Shown in pieces: positions 35,251-45,639 of a stretch of 52,426 nt of DNA. How positions within the stretch are numbered: the first letter of the stretch is position 1; the number at the start of each line of letters is the position of its first letter. The notes under the pieces were generated by a model. That model was not told where the DNA came from. It searched no databases and saw only the letters and a program-made list of their open reading frames with translations. The stretch is from an uncultured Lachnospiraceae bacterium (GTDB taxonomy: Bacteria > Bacillota > Clostridia > Lachnospirales > Lachnospiraceae), in the NCBI GenBank assembly GCA_910586605.1, contig CAJUJR010000010.1, positions 1-52,426 of the forward strand, read 5' to 3'. Both the position numbers and the translations under genes were made by a program.

Positions 35251-36960
35251 TTAAATCCCTGCTGTATCTGCCAGTTTTACCATACAGCTTTTTTTACAGA
35301 AGCAAATCCCATACTTTAAAATACGGGGATACCCTTCCTCTATAAGGGCATCCGTATATTTTTTTTCATCGATCTGCTTTAATGCTTCTTGGCAAAGATT
35401 TTCCATCTCGGTAAATTTTTTTGCACGTTTCAACTCCAATATGACTGCTGGCTGCTGCTCGTCATATGGTATAAGTATAATGTCATACCGCCCATTGCCA
35501 CTTTCCAGGTTGGACTTTTTTCTGTAGTCCTGCAGCCCGCCAAGCAGTCCAAGCAGGAAGCCATGGTAGAACTTTTCAGCGCTGTCCATATAACTGATGC
35601 TTTCACGGAGCTGCTGTTTCAGTAAATTTTCTGCTGTTTCTGTGCCCCCGGATAATATGGCATGGTACAAGCCCGATAAGTCCAGAACCTTTGTTTTCTG
35701 CTGAAACCAATCCTGGATGGTGTTTTCATAAATGTACATTACTTCCTCGTTCGGTATTTCCATTTCCAAAAAAATGGTACGGCTTTCAAACCGTTTCCTA
35801 ATGGCTTTCAGGTAGCCGGTAAAAAACAGGAAATTCCAGAGGTTGTCCTCTGACTGGTAGATGTCCTCATAAGTAATGTCTTCATGGATCGGCTTTTCTA
35901 TGGCCTTCCCTGCAAGCAGGCGTTCGATTTCCTGCACGGTGCTGCTGTCTGCCTTTACAACCAGTTCGTGGATAATGCTGTTGGAGGAAGTGTTTGACCA
36001 ATATGGTTTAGGAAATTCCGTATTATGTGAAACTATGTCGTCCACATAATTTAGTATGCTCCAAGGGTTATATACTTCCGTGCCTCCAAATAGATACCCG
36101 TTATACCATTCTTTTATCTCCTCTTTCTTTTGGCCGATACCATAAAAGGAAAGAAGGCTGTCTATTTCATCCTGCATAAACCCGAAAAACTCGGAATAGC
36201 TTTCATCCAGGACGGAATTTATTTTTAAGTTATTCAGGCCGGTAAAAATGCTTTCCCTGCTAATACGAAGGCAGCCTGTAATAACTGCAAACTGCAGGGA
36301 GTCATTGGTTTTTAAGGCAGACTCTAACAGGGAGCGCATAAAATCCACCATTTGCTTATAAAACCCTTTAAAATATGCATTTTCCAATGGTACATCGTAT
36401 TCATCAACCAGTATAATTGTTTTCTGGTGGTGGTATTTTTCTAAACAATCTGATAGGAAAGCAAGAGCCTTTGCATAAGCCGCCTTTCCGGCTTTCCCAG
36501 AAAGTATGGCAGAATACCTTTCTTTTATGTCATCTGCCAGACTGCCACTGTTTAGAAGATACCTGTGGCGGTCATATTCTCTGATTATTTCATCAAGCAA
36601 ACTATCGTAGGCCATTTCAAAATCCGGCTGTTTTGCGGATTTCATGGAAAGGAAGATAACAGGGTACTTCCCCATATGCTCTGTGTACTGCACACCTGCC
36701 CCCATAATCTTTTTGCCAGCAAAATACCCAGAATTATCCACAGCTTTGCCATCCGAATCAATTTCCTCCTCAAAAAAAGTACGGAGCATGCTTTGCGCAA
36801 GAGTTTTCCCAAAACGCCTTGGACGGGTAAACAGGGTAACTTTACTCTTTTGCGTTAATAAATCCACAATTAACCGTGTTTTATCAATATAGTAATAATC
36901 CCTGTCAATCATTTCTTTGTATGATTCGATCCCTATGGGTATCGCTTTTTTAATATCCAT
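35251..36960 (-). CDS. AAA-ATPase/PD-(D/E)XK nuclease-like protein, copy 2
   Basis: The 569-residue protein starts at ATG 36960 behind AGGAGGCG. P-loop TRPRRFGKT is at 45-53, Walker B IILVDEYD at 182-189, and the nuclease-like residues are Asp493 (RYD), Glu509 and Lys511 (ELK). All are present, so it is probably active. The N-terminal 68 residues match copy 5, and modules are B1, C2 and D2. It diverges from cassette B through a 194-bp leader that is almost identical to the leader of copy 5. TATGAT about 30 bp upstream of the start is the likely -10 box and is conserved in copies 2-5. Confidence 0.87.
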   Translation of the reverse strand: MDIKKAIPIGIESYKEMIDRDYYYIDKTRLIVDLLTQKSKVTLFTRPRRFGKTLAQSMLRTFFEEEIDSDGKAVDNSGYFAGKKIMGAGVQYTEHMGKYPVIFLSMKSAKQPDFEMAYDSLLDEIIREYDRHRYLLNSGSLADDIKERYSAILSGKAGKAAYAKALAFLSDCLEKYHHQKTIILVDEYDVPLENAYFKGFYKQMVDFMRSLLESALKTNDSLQFAVITGCLRISRESIFTGLNNLKINSVLDESYSEFFGFMQDEIDSLLSFYGIGQKKEEIKEWYNGYLFGGTEVYNPWSILNYVDDIVSHNTEFPKPYWSNTSSNSIIHELVVKADSSTVQEIERLLAGKAIEKPIHEDITYEDIYQSEDNLWNFLFFTGYLKAIRKRFESRTIFLEMEIPNEEVMYIYENTIQDWFQQKTKVLDLSGLYHAILSGGTETAENLLKQQLRESISYMDSAEKFYHGFLLGLLGGLQDYRKKSNLESGNGRYDIILIPYDEQQPAVILELKRAKKFTEMENLCQEALKQIDEKKYTDALIEEGYPRILKYGICFCKKSCMVKLADTAGI

Positions 36961-37154
36961 GTAAATCGCCTCCTATTATTCCTATCATAACATATGTGGA
37001 GCAAAAAGGGAAGGATGCATTACGTTAAAAACATAGAAACTTTGCACATGGCGCCTGGTTTAGTTTGCCCTGCCTAATCCCTTTAACCCTAAACAGCAGC
37101 CTAATCCCTGCAATAGATTATTCCCATATTTTCAACCGGGCTTCTTCCCCTTGC
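36961..37154. repeat. Conserved leader joining ATPase copy 2 to cassette B
   Basis: This 194-bp segment recurs at 52177-52371 with one substitution and one 1-bp indel. The first 100 bp next to the ATPase start also recur at 45540-45639 and 49670-49770. It carries the ATPase promoter reading left. Reading right there are stops in the cassette frame (last at 37114), no ribosome site and no start codon. Confidence 0.85.
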
Positions 37155-37155
37155 C

Positions 37156-40038
37156 AAGAAGGCCACAGTAACAGTCACTGTCACAAAGGACGACACAAAG
37201 CCTACGGATTCGCCTAGCACGGCCCCGAGTGATACCCCTACTGATACCCCGACGGATGCTCCTACAGATGCTCCTACAACAGCACCAGGGGCTCTTGGTA
37301 ATATTACAGAGTTGAAAGCTACAAAAGTTACACAGTTAACTGCAACATTTGATTCAGCAGTTCCAGCTGATACTACATTTGAGGTTAAGAAAGGAACTAC
37401 TGTTATCGACGGGAAATATACAGTTGATGGGAGTACTGTTACATTTGATGCAACTGGAAAGCTATCTACAGGCACATATACATTGACTGCTAAGAGTGGC
37501 GATGTGAGCAGAAGTGCAGAAACTGAAGTCAAGGACGAATATGTTGCAGAAATTAAGATTACAAGCAAGGAAGCCTTGACAGATGAAGGGGTAAAGGCTA
37601 CCACTGGTTCTGCAATCGGCCAGACCGAGAAACTGGCTTACATTTATTATGATGTATTGAACCAGTATGCAGAAAGCATCAGGACATCTACAACAATTAA
37701 CTGGACAGCAAGCGCAACTATAAAGAAAGTTGATAAGACTTTGGGGAGGATTACTGTAAGCAACGGTTATACGTCTTTTATTTATGGAAGCCTTATCTAT
37801 GTAACTGGTGTCCATACAGGCTCAGGTACGGTAATCAACGAGAGCGTTCCTGTCGGCATGGCCCAGGCAGTAGACTCTGTTAAATTCTCTGGGTTCTTAA
37901 ACAAAAATGACAAAACAAAGATGGTCGAGAGCCTTCCTAAGGACTTTACGAAAAAGACATATTACCTTCTTTATAAAGTATTCGACCAGAATGGAAGTCC
38001 GCTAGACCCTAATGAAATTGAGAAGGACAGCCTGACATTTATTTGCGACAACCCTCTCCTTCTGTCACTTGATAACAGCAATACATCTGTCTTTACTGTT
38101 AATGGGGAAGAATATGCAGCAATTGCTGTAGAGCCTGGCCAGTACGTTGACAAGGGAGGCGAAGTAAATATTACAGCCATTTCCACAAGGACAGGTAAAA
38201 AGACAGTCAAGAATTTTGTAGTTGGTTCTGCAGGAGTTTTACAGAGTCTTGTGCTTTCAGCACCAGCAGGCACAGTAGCAGATGGTGACAAAGATGTTAA
38301 ACTCCCATATACTGCTAAAGACACAAGCGGAAATTCTGTTACAAATTATGAGACAATTGTACGCTCCACAAATACACTCCAGCTATCTGCTTCTGGGGAG
38401 ACACAGCTTAAAATCAAGGAAGAAAATGATGGCACTGCTGGTGTTTACTGGTCGGATTCAACAGAATATGCCCCTAACAATGCTGCAACGTATGACAAGT
38501 CCGACGTAAGTAATGACCTGAACAGAAGCATTTCCCTGACAACAGTAGTAGTTGGCGGCGAGAGTAATAACCTGATGCTTGAGGTATCTGATATCAGGCG
38601 TCCAAATGCAATCAAGTCCATTAAGCTGAATGATGACAATAATGATGCCATCATTGCAAGAAATACGGCAACCCTTAAATTTAATGACGGACAGGATGAC
38701 AATACCATTGTATTCCTTGACCAGTATGGTGATGAGCTGAACGGTGACAAGGCGAAAGCATTTTTTGCCAATGCAAAAGTTAACAAATTTGGCAAGAGCA
38801 GTGATGCAGGTTATTATGGAATTAAAGTTGCAGTAACTGGCGAAAAACATCTCGGTTTAAACAACCAGGTATATCTTGGAGAAAATATTAATATTACGGC
38901 AAAAGATGTCACAGAAGTAGAGATGGATACTGTAAAATATTCTATCGCCAAGAGTGCAGATAAGAGCGACTGGGATGATGTCAGCAAGGTAAAATCCGTA
39001 GCATATACGATTGTACCGGTAACTTCTTCCACAACGACTGATTTCTCAATTACTGATATCAGCAAAGTTTACCTTGAGACAACAAACTCTGGTGCTCCAA
39101 ACGGCTCTGGTTTTGGGGACAATGCAACAGGCGCTGCAATTGGTAAAAATGCAGGATACTACAGTAGTGATGCATATACTGTTACTAACGCAAAAGAATT
39201 TAAAGTAATGGCATCATACAAGGGGTTGAAGCTCTCTGTTCCATGTGGATATTATGCAGATGCTGAAAATACAGAAGGACAGCTTAACCCATGGTATACT
39301 CCATGGAACTATTCTGGGGCTGACAAGTCACAGTTTGCTGGAATTACAAAAGATATCTTGACATGGGCTGATTTATATGACTTCAATTCTGCCAAGAATC
39401 TCAGAAAGGATGCTGCAATCAATTTTAAACTAGATGTCTACGCTGCTTCTGGAAGTGCATTAGGCGAGAAACTTTCTACTATATCAAAGAAAGTAACTGT
39501 TTCTGATGAAGCACCAAAGGCAACTACGATTAAATTTATTACGAACACTGATGATGGTTTCAATACTGCAGCAGCTACAACGGGTACGTTATATCCTTCC
39601 TTCATGAATGTTTCACAGCCAGAAGTATTCAAAGAATCATGGAGAAGTTGGAACCGTTTCGGTGTTATGGTGTTTGACCAGTATGGCAATACAATGATAG
39701 GTGACAATACCTATGCCGGTGATTCATCAATAACTAATAACAGCTATGTAGAGTTTACTGTATCTGACATTAAAGAAAACACAAATGATTTAGCGCACAA
39801 GCCTGACAGCTTCATCGTTAAACACAATGGTTCCGCAGACATGAGCATTGAAGGCGCAGAAATTGGTGACACCTTCAAGATAACAGCAACTGTGGCTGGC
39901 CTGTCAGCATCAGCAACTGTGACAGTAGGCGCCGATACTTACGCTTACATTGACCAAGGCGGCAATGGTGCAAAAGCAACTCCTGGTCCAGCAGCAAAAG
40001 ACATTGGATTACGTGAGCTTCTTGGTTATGACAGGTAA
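37156..40038 (+). CDS. Surface-protein cassette B: no promoter, start or signal peptide
   Basis: The open frame of about 960 residues begins inside the linker homology (KKATVTVTVTKDDTKPTD, then T-D-x-P repeats). Its first ATG (37312) has no ribosome site, and there is no signal peptide or Big_2 domain. The body is colinear with the 27.1-kb protein: FSGFLNKND, NYETIVRSTNTL, VSDIRRPNAIKSIKLNDDN, VSDIKENTNDLAHKP, ending in RELLGYDR. Identity is moderate and spread over the whole length. The frame is intact over 2.9 kb with no decay, unlike an ordinary pseudogene, which points to selection on its coding content. It is best read as a silent donor. An alternative is expression from an unseen start. 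Confidence 0.7.
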   Translation, partial: KKATVTVTVTKDDTKPTDSPSTAPSDTPTDTPTDAPTDAPTTAPGALGNITELKATKVTQLTATFDSAVPADTTFEVKKGTTVIDGKYTVDGSTVTFDATGKLSTGTYTLTAKSGDVSRSAETEVKDEYVAEIKITSKEALTDEGVKATTGSAIGQTEKLAYIYYDVLNQYAESIRTSTTINWTASATIKKVDKTLGRITVSNGYTSFIYGSLIYVTGVHTGSGTVINESVPVGMAQAVDSVKFSGFLNKNDKTKMVESLPKDFTKKTYYLLYKVFDQNGSPLDPNEIEKDSLTFICDNPLLLSLDNSNTSVFTVNGEEYAAIAVEPGQYVDKGGEVNITAISTRTGKKTVKNFVVGSAGVLQSLVLSAPAGTVADGDKDVKLPYTAKDTSGNSVTNYETIVRSTNTLQLSASGETQLKIKEENDGTAGVYWSDSTEYAPNNAATYDKSDVSNDLNRSISLTTVVVGGESNNLMLEVSDIRRPNAIKSIKLNDDNNDAIIARNTATLKFNDGQDDNTIVFLDQYGDELNGDKAKAFFANAKVNKFGKSSDAGYYGIKVAVTGEKHLGLNNQVYLGENINITAKDVTEVEMDTVKYSIAKSADKSDWDDVSKVKSVAYTIVPVTSSTTTDFSITDISKVYLETTNSGAPNGSGFGDNATGAAIGKNAGYYSSDAYTVTNAKEFKVMASYKGLKLSVPCGYYADAENTEGQLNPWYTPWNYSGADKSQFAGITKDILTWADLYDFNSAKNLRKDAAINFKLDVYAASGSALGEKLSTISKKVTVSDEAPKATTIKFITNTDDGFNTAAATTGTLYPSFMNVSQPEVFKESWRSWNRFGVMVFDQYGNTMIGDNTYAGDSSITNNSYVEFTVSDIKENTNDLAHKPDSFIVKHNGSADMSIEGAEIGDTFKITATVAGLSASATVTVGADTYAYIDQGGNGAKATPGPAAKDIGLRELLGYDR

Positions 40039-40320
40039 ATAACCGCTGTTAAGGCAACTGGATGTTATAATGCTCTATTGGAATGGTGATTTGCTAAATC
40101 CCAGAAAAGATTATTGGGGAATTTCCGTGCTGGCTCTTCCAGTTTGGGGATTCCCCTGTTTTTTAGGAAATGCTAGCATATGTTATATCCACTTCTGCAG
40201 CTGTATAGCGTTTTATGGCAACTGTACAGGCAGAAATATTTTTGTAGGATAGCAGCTATTATACTGAACTGGGTATAGGTTCCCAGATTAACCTAAATTT
40301 ATAATTTGAGGGAAAATATC

Positions 40321-41013
40321 ATGAAAAAGACAAAACAAATTGTTGCCCTGCTTCTGGCTGCGGCTATGCTTCTGACAGGCTGTGGCAAAACAGAAACTTC
40401 CAGTGGCGGCAATACGCCTGCAATATCTGGTTCTTCAGAAAACATTGGCAATAACGAGGAAAACAACCCTGAGTTGTCCGGCAATGGTTCTGATGATGAG
40501 CCGGAGGATACGCCACAAGCCTCTGAAACACCTGAACCTACTGCAGGTGTCATCACGCCAGAACAGGGATACAACGATGCAGAACGTGAGGTTTCCATAG
40601 TAGGGCTTAAGGAATACAAGAAGATAAAAACAGATAAATATACTGATGCGGCATCAAAGGGGAAAAAATTCTTGGTGCTTTTCCTGAAAATCCGTAACCG
40701 CACCAACGAAAAGGTGTATTTCAATGTAAACTATCTGACTGCCGAAATAGATGGCAAGGAAATTGAAAACACGGTTCTCTTTAATGAGCCGGAAGGCTAT
40801 CCGACTGTTTTTTCCAATATTGCACCAGATTCCTATTATGGTGGTTTTATTGTATGGGAAATCCCAAAAGACTGGAAAAAAATCAAAATAACTTATGCCG
40901 GGTGGCGTGACAGCCATGGGCTAACATTAAACAGCACCCTTACCAAAAAAGACTTGAAAGAACCAGAAAAGTATAGCATATATACTTATGGCCAAAACAG
41001 CAGTGGGATATAA
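40321..41013 (+). CDS. Lipoprotein of the locus (type B)
   Basis: The 230-residue protein uses ATG 40321, after GAGGG. The lipobox is LTGC (about Cys21). A long Glu/Ser/Pro/Thr spacer (about 25-85) precedes the same domain as the other locus lipoproteins: VSIVGLKEYKKIK, FNEPEGYPTVFSNIAP, GFIVWEIPKDWKKIKITYAGWRDSHGLTL. It is closer to the 49.8-kb fragment than to the type A pair. It stands behind cassette B just as the type A gene stands behind the full-length surface gene, so surface protein and lipoprotein are inherited as a pair. Confidence 0.75.
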   Translation: MKKTKQIVALLLAAAMLLTGCGKTETSSGGNTPAISGSSENIGNNEENNPELSGNGSDDEPEDTPQASETPEPTAGVITPEQGYNDAEREVSIVGLKEYKKIKTDKYTDAASKGKKFLVLFLKIRNRTNEKVYFNVNYLTAEIDGKEIENTVLFNEPEGYPTVFSNIAPDSYYGGFIVWEIPKDWKKIKITYAGWRDSHGLTLNSTLTKKDLKEPEKYSIYTYGQNSSGI

Positions 41014-41066
41014 TTTTTCCCCAATTTAGATATGGCCAAAACTAACAGTATGTATGTCTGTTAAAT

Positions 41067-41123
41067 ATGCATGAATAAATGGAACAGAAGTTTTAGCGCC
41101 TTCTGTTCCATTTATTCATGCAT
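41067..41123. terminator. 24-bp perfect hairpin between convergent lipoprotein genes
   Basis: The arms (41067-41090 and 41100-41123) pair perfectly over 24 bp with a 9-nt loop. It lies 54 bp after the type B lipoprotein gene. It could terminate both strands, but no long T-run follows; a palindromic repeat is the alternative. Confidence 0.5.
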
Positions 41124-41300
41124 AAGAAATTTAGCAGATTCCAGCGATGCAGATGCCCTAAAGAGCGATACTTGGCAGAAAAATTTGTTCTGCATCTTAA
41201 ATCATTCCGCCATAGTGCAACGCCCTATGAAAAACCGGACTGCACTTATCTGGGATTTTTGTGTATTGGTTCAACCCTGCTTCTGTCTTGGTTAAAATAG
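41118..41300 (+). pseudogene. IS5-like transposase C-terminal remnant
   Basis: The 60-residue frame reads 'KERYLAEKFVLHLKSFRHSATPYEK' in pieces, ending 'TYLGFLCIGSTLLLSWLK'. The pattern K-x-F-R-x-x-A-T-x-Y-E/D-K followed by a hydrophobic end is the C-terminal signature of IS5-group DDE transposases. No start or catalytic domain is present. It marks an old insertion between the cassette units. Confidence 0.5.
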
Positions 41301-41431
41301 CATTATGGTAATAGTTTTATGCAATTTGACAAAAGCACAATAATTATCAAACATGCTTTAAGCTGTTGTTCATTTTACTTTATTTGTCCATCAAGATATA
41401 CCTGTAGGCTTTACAAAGCCAACAACATATC

Positions 41432-42073
41432 CTAATATTTCTTTGGTGATTTTAAATCCTTTTTAGAAAAAACTGCATCCAATGTCAGCCCGTCACTCCC
41501 TTTCCAGCCTGTATAAGTAAATTTGAACTTTTTCCATTTTATTGGAACCTCCCATACAATGAACCCCTTCTGCGCCATCCCTGGCTCAATATTGGTAAAA
41601 ATAGTCGGGTAACCCTCCGGCTGGTTTATAAGAATAGTATTTTCGGCTTTATTGCCGTCAACATCTGCGGATGTCTCATAAGGGTTAAAATATTCTTTTT
41701 CTGTGCCGTTGTTTTCAATTTCAAGAAAAAGCACCAGAAAAGTATTTCCTTCTGCTGGTTTATCCGTACCAAAATCTCCTTCCAATTTCCTGTATTCTTT
41801 CAGCCCAAGGACAGAAATATACCTGTTGCTGTCAGAATAATGTTCCTTTAATGATATGGCGGCCTTTTTCGGGGGTGGCGTTTGTTCTGCTTCCTCTTTC
41901 TGGTTCAGGAAGGTTTCATTTGATTCTTCCGCTGTAGTGCCGGATGATGGATTATTTTTATCTGATACTGTATTAAGCGGTTTCGGTGTGGTATCCGGCT
42001 GTACTTTTCCACATCCTGTAAAAAGAAATATGAATATGAAAAGTATAGCTGCCCGGTTAATTTTTGATTTCAT
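41432..42073 (-). CDS. Lipoprotein of the locus (type A), second copy
   Basis: The 213-residue protein uses ATG 42073, behind GAAAGGAG; the longer frame to 42208 lacks a ribosome site. The lipobox is FTGC (about Cys20). The spacer carries EQTPPPKK, then HYSDSNRYISVLGLKEY, NQPEGYPTIFTNIEP and WKKFKFTYTGWKGSDGLTL, all near-identical to the type A protein at 30758. The two differ mostly in the signal and spacer. It follows cassette A on the minus strand, repeating the surface-protein/lipoprotein order. Confidence 0.77.
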   Translation of the reverse strand: MKSKINRAAILFIFIFLFTGCGKVQPDTTPKPLNTVSDKNNPSSGTTAEESNETFLNQKEEAEQTPPPKKAAISLKEHYSDSNRYISVLGLKEYRKLEGDFGTDKPAEGNTFLVLFLEIENNGTEKEYFNPYETSADVDGNKAENTILINQPEGYPTIFTNIEPGMAQKGFIVWEVPIKWKKFKFTYTGWKGSDGLTLDAVFSKKDLKSPKKY

Positions 42074-42410
42074 GCTGCTCCTTTCTGCCTGCCGTATAGT
42101 CTTCGCCTGTACATGGAATGTTTTCCATAAAACTTTTATTTCCGTGAAACAGCAAATCAAATGGATATGCCTGCATGTACATTTGTTGTTCCTAAGTGCC
42201 AGTGGCATTTATTCAGTATGAGCCAAAACGGAGTGTAGGACAGATGCTCCAAAGCTTGCTGTGCTGGAAATTTGATGCCCCATCAGTTTGCTGTGGGGTA
42301 TTTGACTTTTACAAATCCCACAAACAAAAGGGAAAAAGACAGGCTGTCAGATTTTTTATTACTAGTTTTGTAAGTGTGCTGCACGGCTTTATTTGACTTT
42401 TTAACTTAAA

Positions 42411-42438
42411 ATACCCCCTCCCCAAATGGGGAAGGAGC
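42411..42438 (-). terminator. Terminator after cassette A
   Basis: On the minus strand a CTCCTTCCCC stem and complement are followed by TATTTTAA, matching the terminator after the full-length surface gene. Confidence 0.7.
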
Positions 42439-42466
42439 ATAAACAATTGATGTTTTAACCTACTGT

Positions 42467-45443
42467 TTACTGATTGAGTCTGTCAAATTCATCTCGGAGT
42501 TCTTTATCGCCTTCATTTTCATTTGTTCCCAAATATGCTTTTTTATCTGCGTCTACAGTAACTGGGATAGAAATTGTGGTACTCATTCCATTTGCTGTTG
42601 CTGTTGCTGTCAACTTAAACGTATCCTTGATTTCAGCACCCTTGATTTGAGCATCGGCAGAGTTGTTTTGATCTACCTTGAAACTGTGTAACACATGAGC
42701 AAATTCGTCTTCGTTTTCTTTAATATCAGTAACATTAAATTTAAGCTTCAGACTCGGATCGATAATAAAGTTTGCATTAAAATCAGCTTCTGTCATAGGT
42801 GTAGTTTTGTAGCATCCTTTTACAGACCTTAAATTACCATCATCTTTATATACTGCTTCATATGGTCTTACTAACTCTTTCATCATTTCTTTTTTCTGTT
42901 TCTCTGTAGCATAAATTTTTCCATACTGGTCATATACTACAACGGCCAAATCACCTGAACTATACAACCCTGTTGTAGAGCCAAATGCCTTAACATTAAG
43001 CTTTTCAGCCCTTACAGTACCTGATGTCTGTTTGCCGCTATAATTCTGTACAAAACAGATTTCTGTAGGTACTGATGAAGCATCTGATACCTTGATATCA
43101 ATATCCGGACTCCCCTTTAGGTCTGCCTTTGCTATTGTTTTATATACATCTACTTTAAGAGACTTTGTTGCATCAATTCTTGTATTTTTGGCAGAATTAG
43201 CATCATATAAATCATACCATTTAAACGCGCCATCTGCTATATTAACAATGCTGCCACCTGATACAACAAAATTAGACTCATCAATTGTATAGTAGCTTTC
43301 AGGGATTGTTAATGTTTTCCCGCCAGATATACCTGTTACTTCAACTTTGGAACCGTTACTAATACCTTGCCCTGCCACTGTTTCTTCAATAGCAGAACCA
43401 GAAGTAATTCCCAGTTTTTGGTCAAGGTCAGCAGCATTCGCATATGGTGACATTACAGTGTCAAGATGTTGTTTGCTGATAGCTTTCACAGAAAGGCTAG
43501 AAAGTTCTTTAACTGGCACGATTTTATAAGATGCACTTAATGCCTTTCCTGTTTCATTCCATTCTCCCTTATCTTTTTCGACAACAGAGTATTTTATTGT
43601 TTCAGTTGTTATAGAAGACTGATTGGCTACTGTCGTAAAGTTAATTTTCAAATCAGATTTTGTTTCTCCATAAACCCTTCCGACTACAGCATTGCTGTTA
43701 ACGCTAGGAGTAACCTTGACAGCATATTTGCGACCGTCTGGGAGTAAACCATTTGCTGATTTCTGGAAAAAGTCCTCTGCCCTCCAGTCATCCAATTTTT
43801 CACCATACTGATCCACATATGTCACCTGGTTTGATGCGATGTTAATTTCAGCGGAATTTCCGGCAACCAACGCATCTGCATCGTCATCGTTGAGTTTTAC
43901 TTTACTGATTGTTGTTGGACGCCTCATGTCAGAAACAGGAAGCATGATGTTACTGTTTTCTCCATTGATTACCATAGCAGACAGGAAAATCATACGATCC
44001 TGGCCGTCAAAAGAATCGTTTTTCAAATAACCAGGCATTAAATGGTATCCATATCCCCAGATGCCTAAAGCCTTGTCTGAATCATCAATCTCAATATCTC
44101 CCCATGGATAACTGTCGCTATAAACATTAGAATCAGACCATTTTAAAACAGCTGTACCATCTGCCTGTTCTTCTAGCTTGAGGGTAGTCCCGTCTGCTGC
44201 ATTTAGTTTTAAAGTATTTGTCTGAGAACGCACAATCGTTTCATAATTTTTAATGCTATTACCATCTACATCAAGTGCTTCATATGGGATTTCAATATCC
44301 GTATCACCATCGGCAACCGTTTTGTCAGGGATGTTAAGAGTAAAACTCTTAAGCATTGCTGCTACGCCAACAGTAAAGTTAATCTTTGTCTGTTTTCCGG
44401 TCTTATTGGAAATTACAAGGAGATTTACCTCTCCACCCTTGTCAGCATAATCCCCTGGCTGCATTGTAATGGAACTATACTCCGTGCCATCAATTGTGTA
44501 AATTTCACCGTCTTTCAACTCATTACTCTTTACAACAAGAGGATTATCAGCAGTTACAGTAAGGGCAGCACCACTGGCAGCACCATCAATACGTTTCTCG
44601 GCAGGCATCACCTGTCCGTCCTGATCCTTTGCAGTATAGAGCATTACGTAAGTATTAGATGGGAACTTTGCAGGCAGCCCCTTAGCCAGGTCATTTGCTG
44701 ATTTAGGCAGGTCAGCTTTCGTATTCAGGAAACCAGCAAACTCAACACTGTCAACTGCCTGTTCCAAACCAATTGGAAGTTCTGCCTGTACAGTCTTCCC
44801 GCTTTTGGCATCCACACCAACTACATAAAGTTTCTGTCCATAGGTGAATTCATCGCCTTCTTTTTTGATTTCAAGACGTCCTGTGGATTTATCTGCCTTT
44901 ACAGTACCGGAGCTAGCTGTCCATGTAATGGAAGTGGAAGACCTCATACTTGTGCCATACTGGCTATAAACATCATAATAAACAATAGCTGTCCTCTTAT
45001 TACCTGCTTTCAGGAGCGCCTGAGTGCTGGTAACTTTAATTTCAGTTACAACTTCTTTTTCTACGGTAACTTCTTTGCTTGTAGCAGCTTCACCAAGCTT
45101 CGCTGTAATTGTATATTTTCCTACAGGAAATTTGGTTTTGCTAACAAATGTAGCCTTTGTACCTTCAATGGTTGTTTTTGAGCTTTCAACAGATGTACCG
45201 TCAGCTTTTGTAACTGTGATTACAGTATCAGCAGGTACATCTGAGGCAAATGTAGCTACAATTGTGTCAGCGGCTGCTACAGTTGCCTCTGTCATCTCTG
45301 GAAGTGTCTTAGGAGCCTCGCTTGGTGCATCTGTAGGAGCTGTACTTGGAGCATCCGTAGGGGCATCGCTAGGCGCCGTGCTAGGAGCATCCGTAGGCTT
45401 TGTGTCATCCTTTGTTACAGTGACTGCTACTGTGGCCTTCTTG
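42467..45443 (-). CDS. Surface-protein cassette A: no promoter, start or signal peptide
   Basis: The frame of about 990 residues runs from KKATVAVTVTKDDTKPTD to DEFDRLNQ. A longer frame to 45604 exists only because leader DNA happens to be open; that extension has no ribosome site, signal peptide or resemblance to the family. The first 159 bp are about 97% identical to the 27.7-kb arm. The rest is clearly homologous but more divergent (KTGKQTKINFTVG, PVSDMRRPTTISKVKLNDDDADALVAG, CFVQN-GKQTSGTV). Because it is inverted relative to the expression copy, a single crossover in the arm would invert about 17.8 kb and place this body behind the expressed N-terminus. The intact frame argues for a functional silent donor. 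Confidence 0.72.
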
Positions 45444-45639
45444 CCAGGGGGCAGGACGCCGCCTGAAAACACAGGGAATATTTTATTTCTTTGGTTAAGT
45501 CTGGCAATTGGATGCAAAAGAATTAGGCAGGGCAAACTAAAACAGGTGCTGTTTGCAAAATTTCTACGCTTTTTATATATTGATGCCTTCCCTTTTTCTC
45601 CCACATATGTTATGATAGGGACAATAGGAGGCGATTGGC
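45444..45639. repeat. Conserved leader joining cassette A to ATPase copy 3
   Basis: Reading away from the ATPase start, the first 100 bp or so match the leaders at 36961, 49670 and 52177 (CATAACATATGTGG core, then GGGAAGG). A shared TTTAGTTTGCCCTGCCTAAT block follows. The DNA then differs until the cassette border at 45443. Confidence 0.75.

Noticed and set aside
42196..42396. 66-residue + strand ORF upstream of the type A lipoprotein
   Set aside because: No ribosome site or family resemblance; it spans the short gap between cassette A and its lipoprotein.
37156..45443. Cassettes A and B as ordinary decaying pseudogenes
   Set aside because: Both are open for about 3 kb with no frameshift or internal stop and share one exact 5' border, which decay would not produce.
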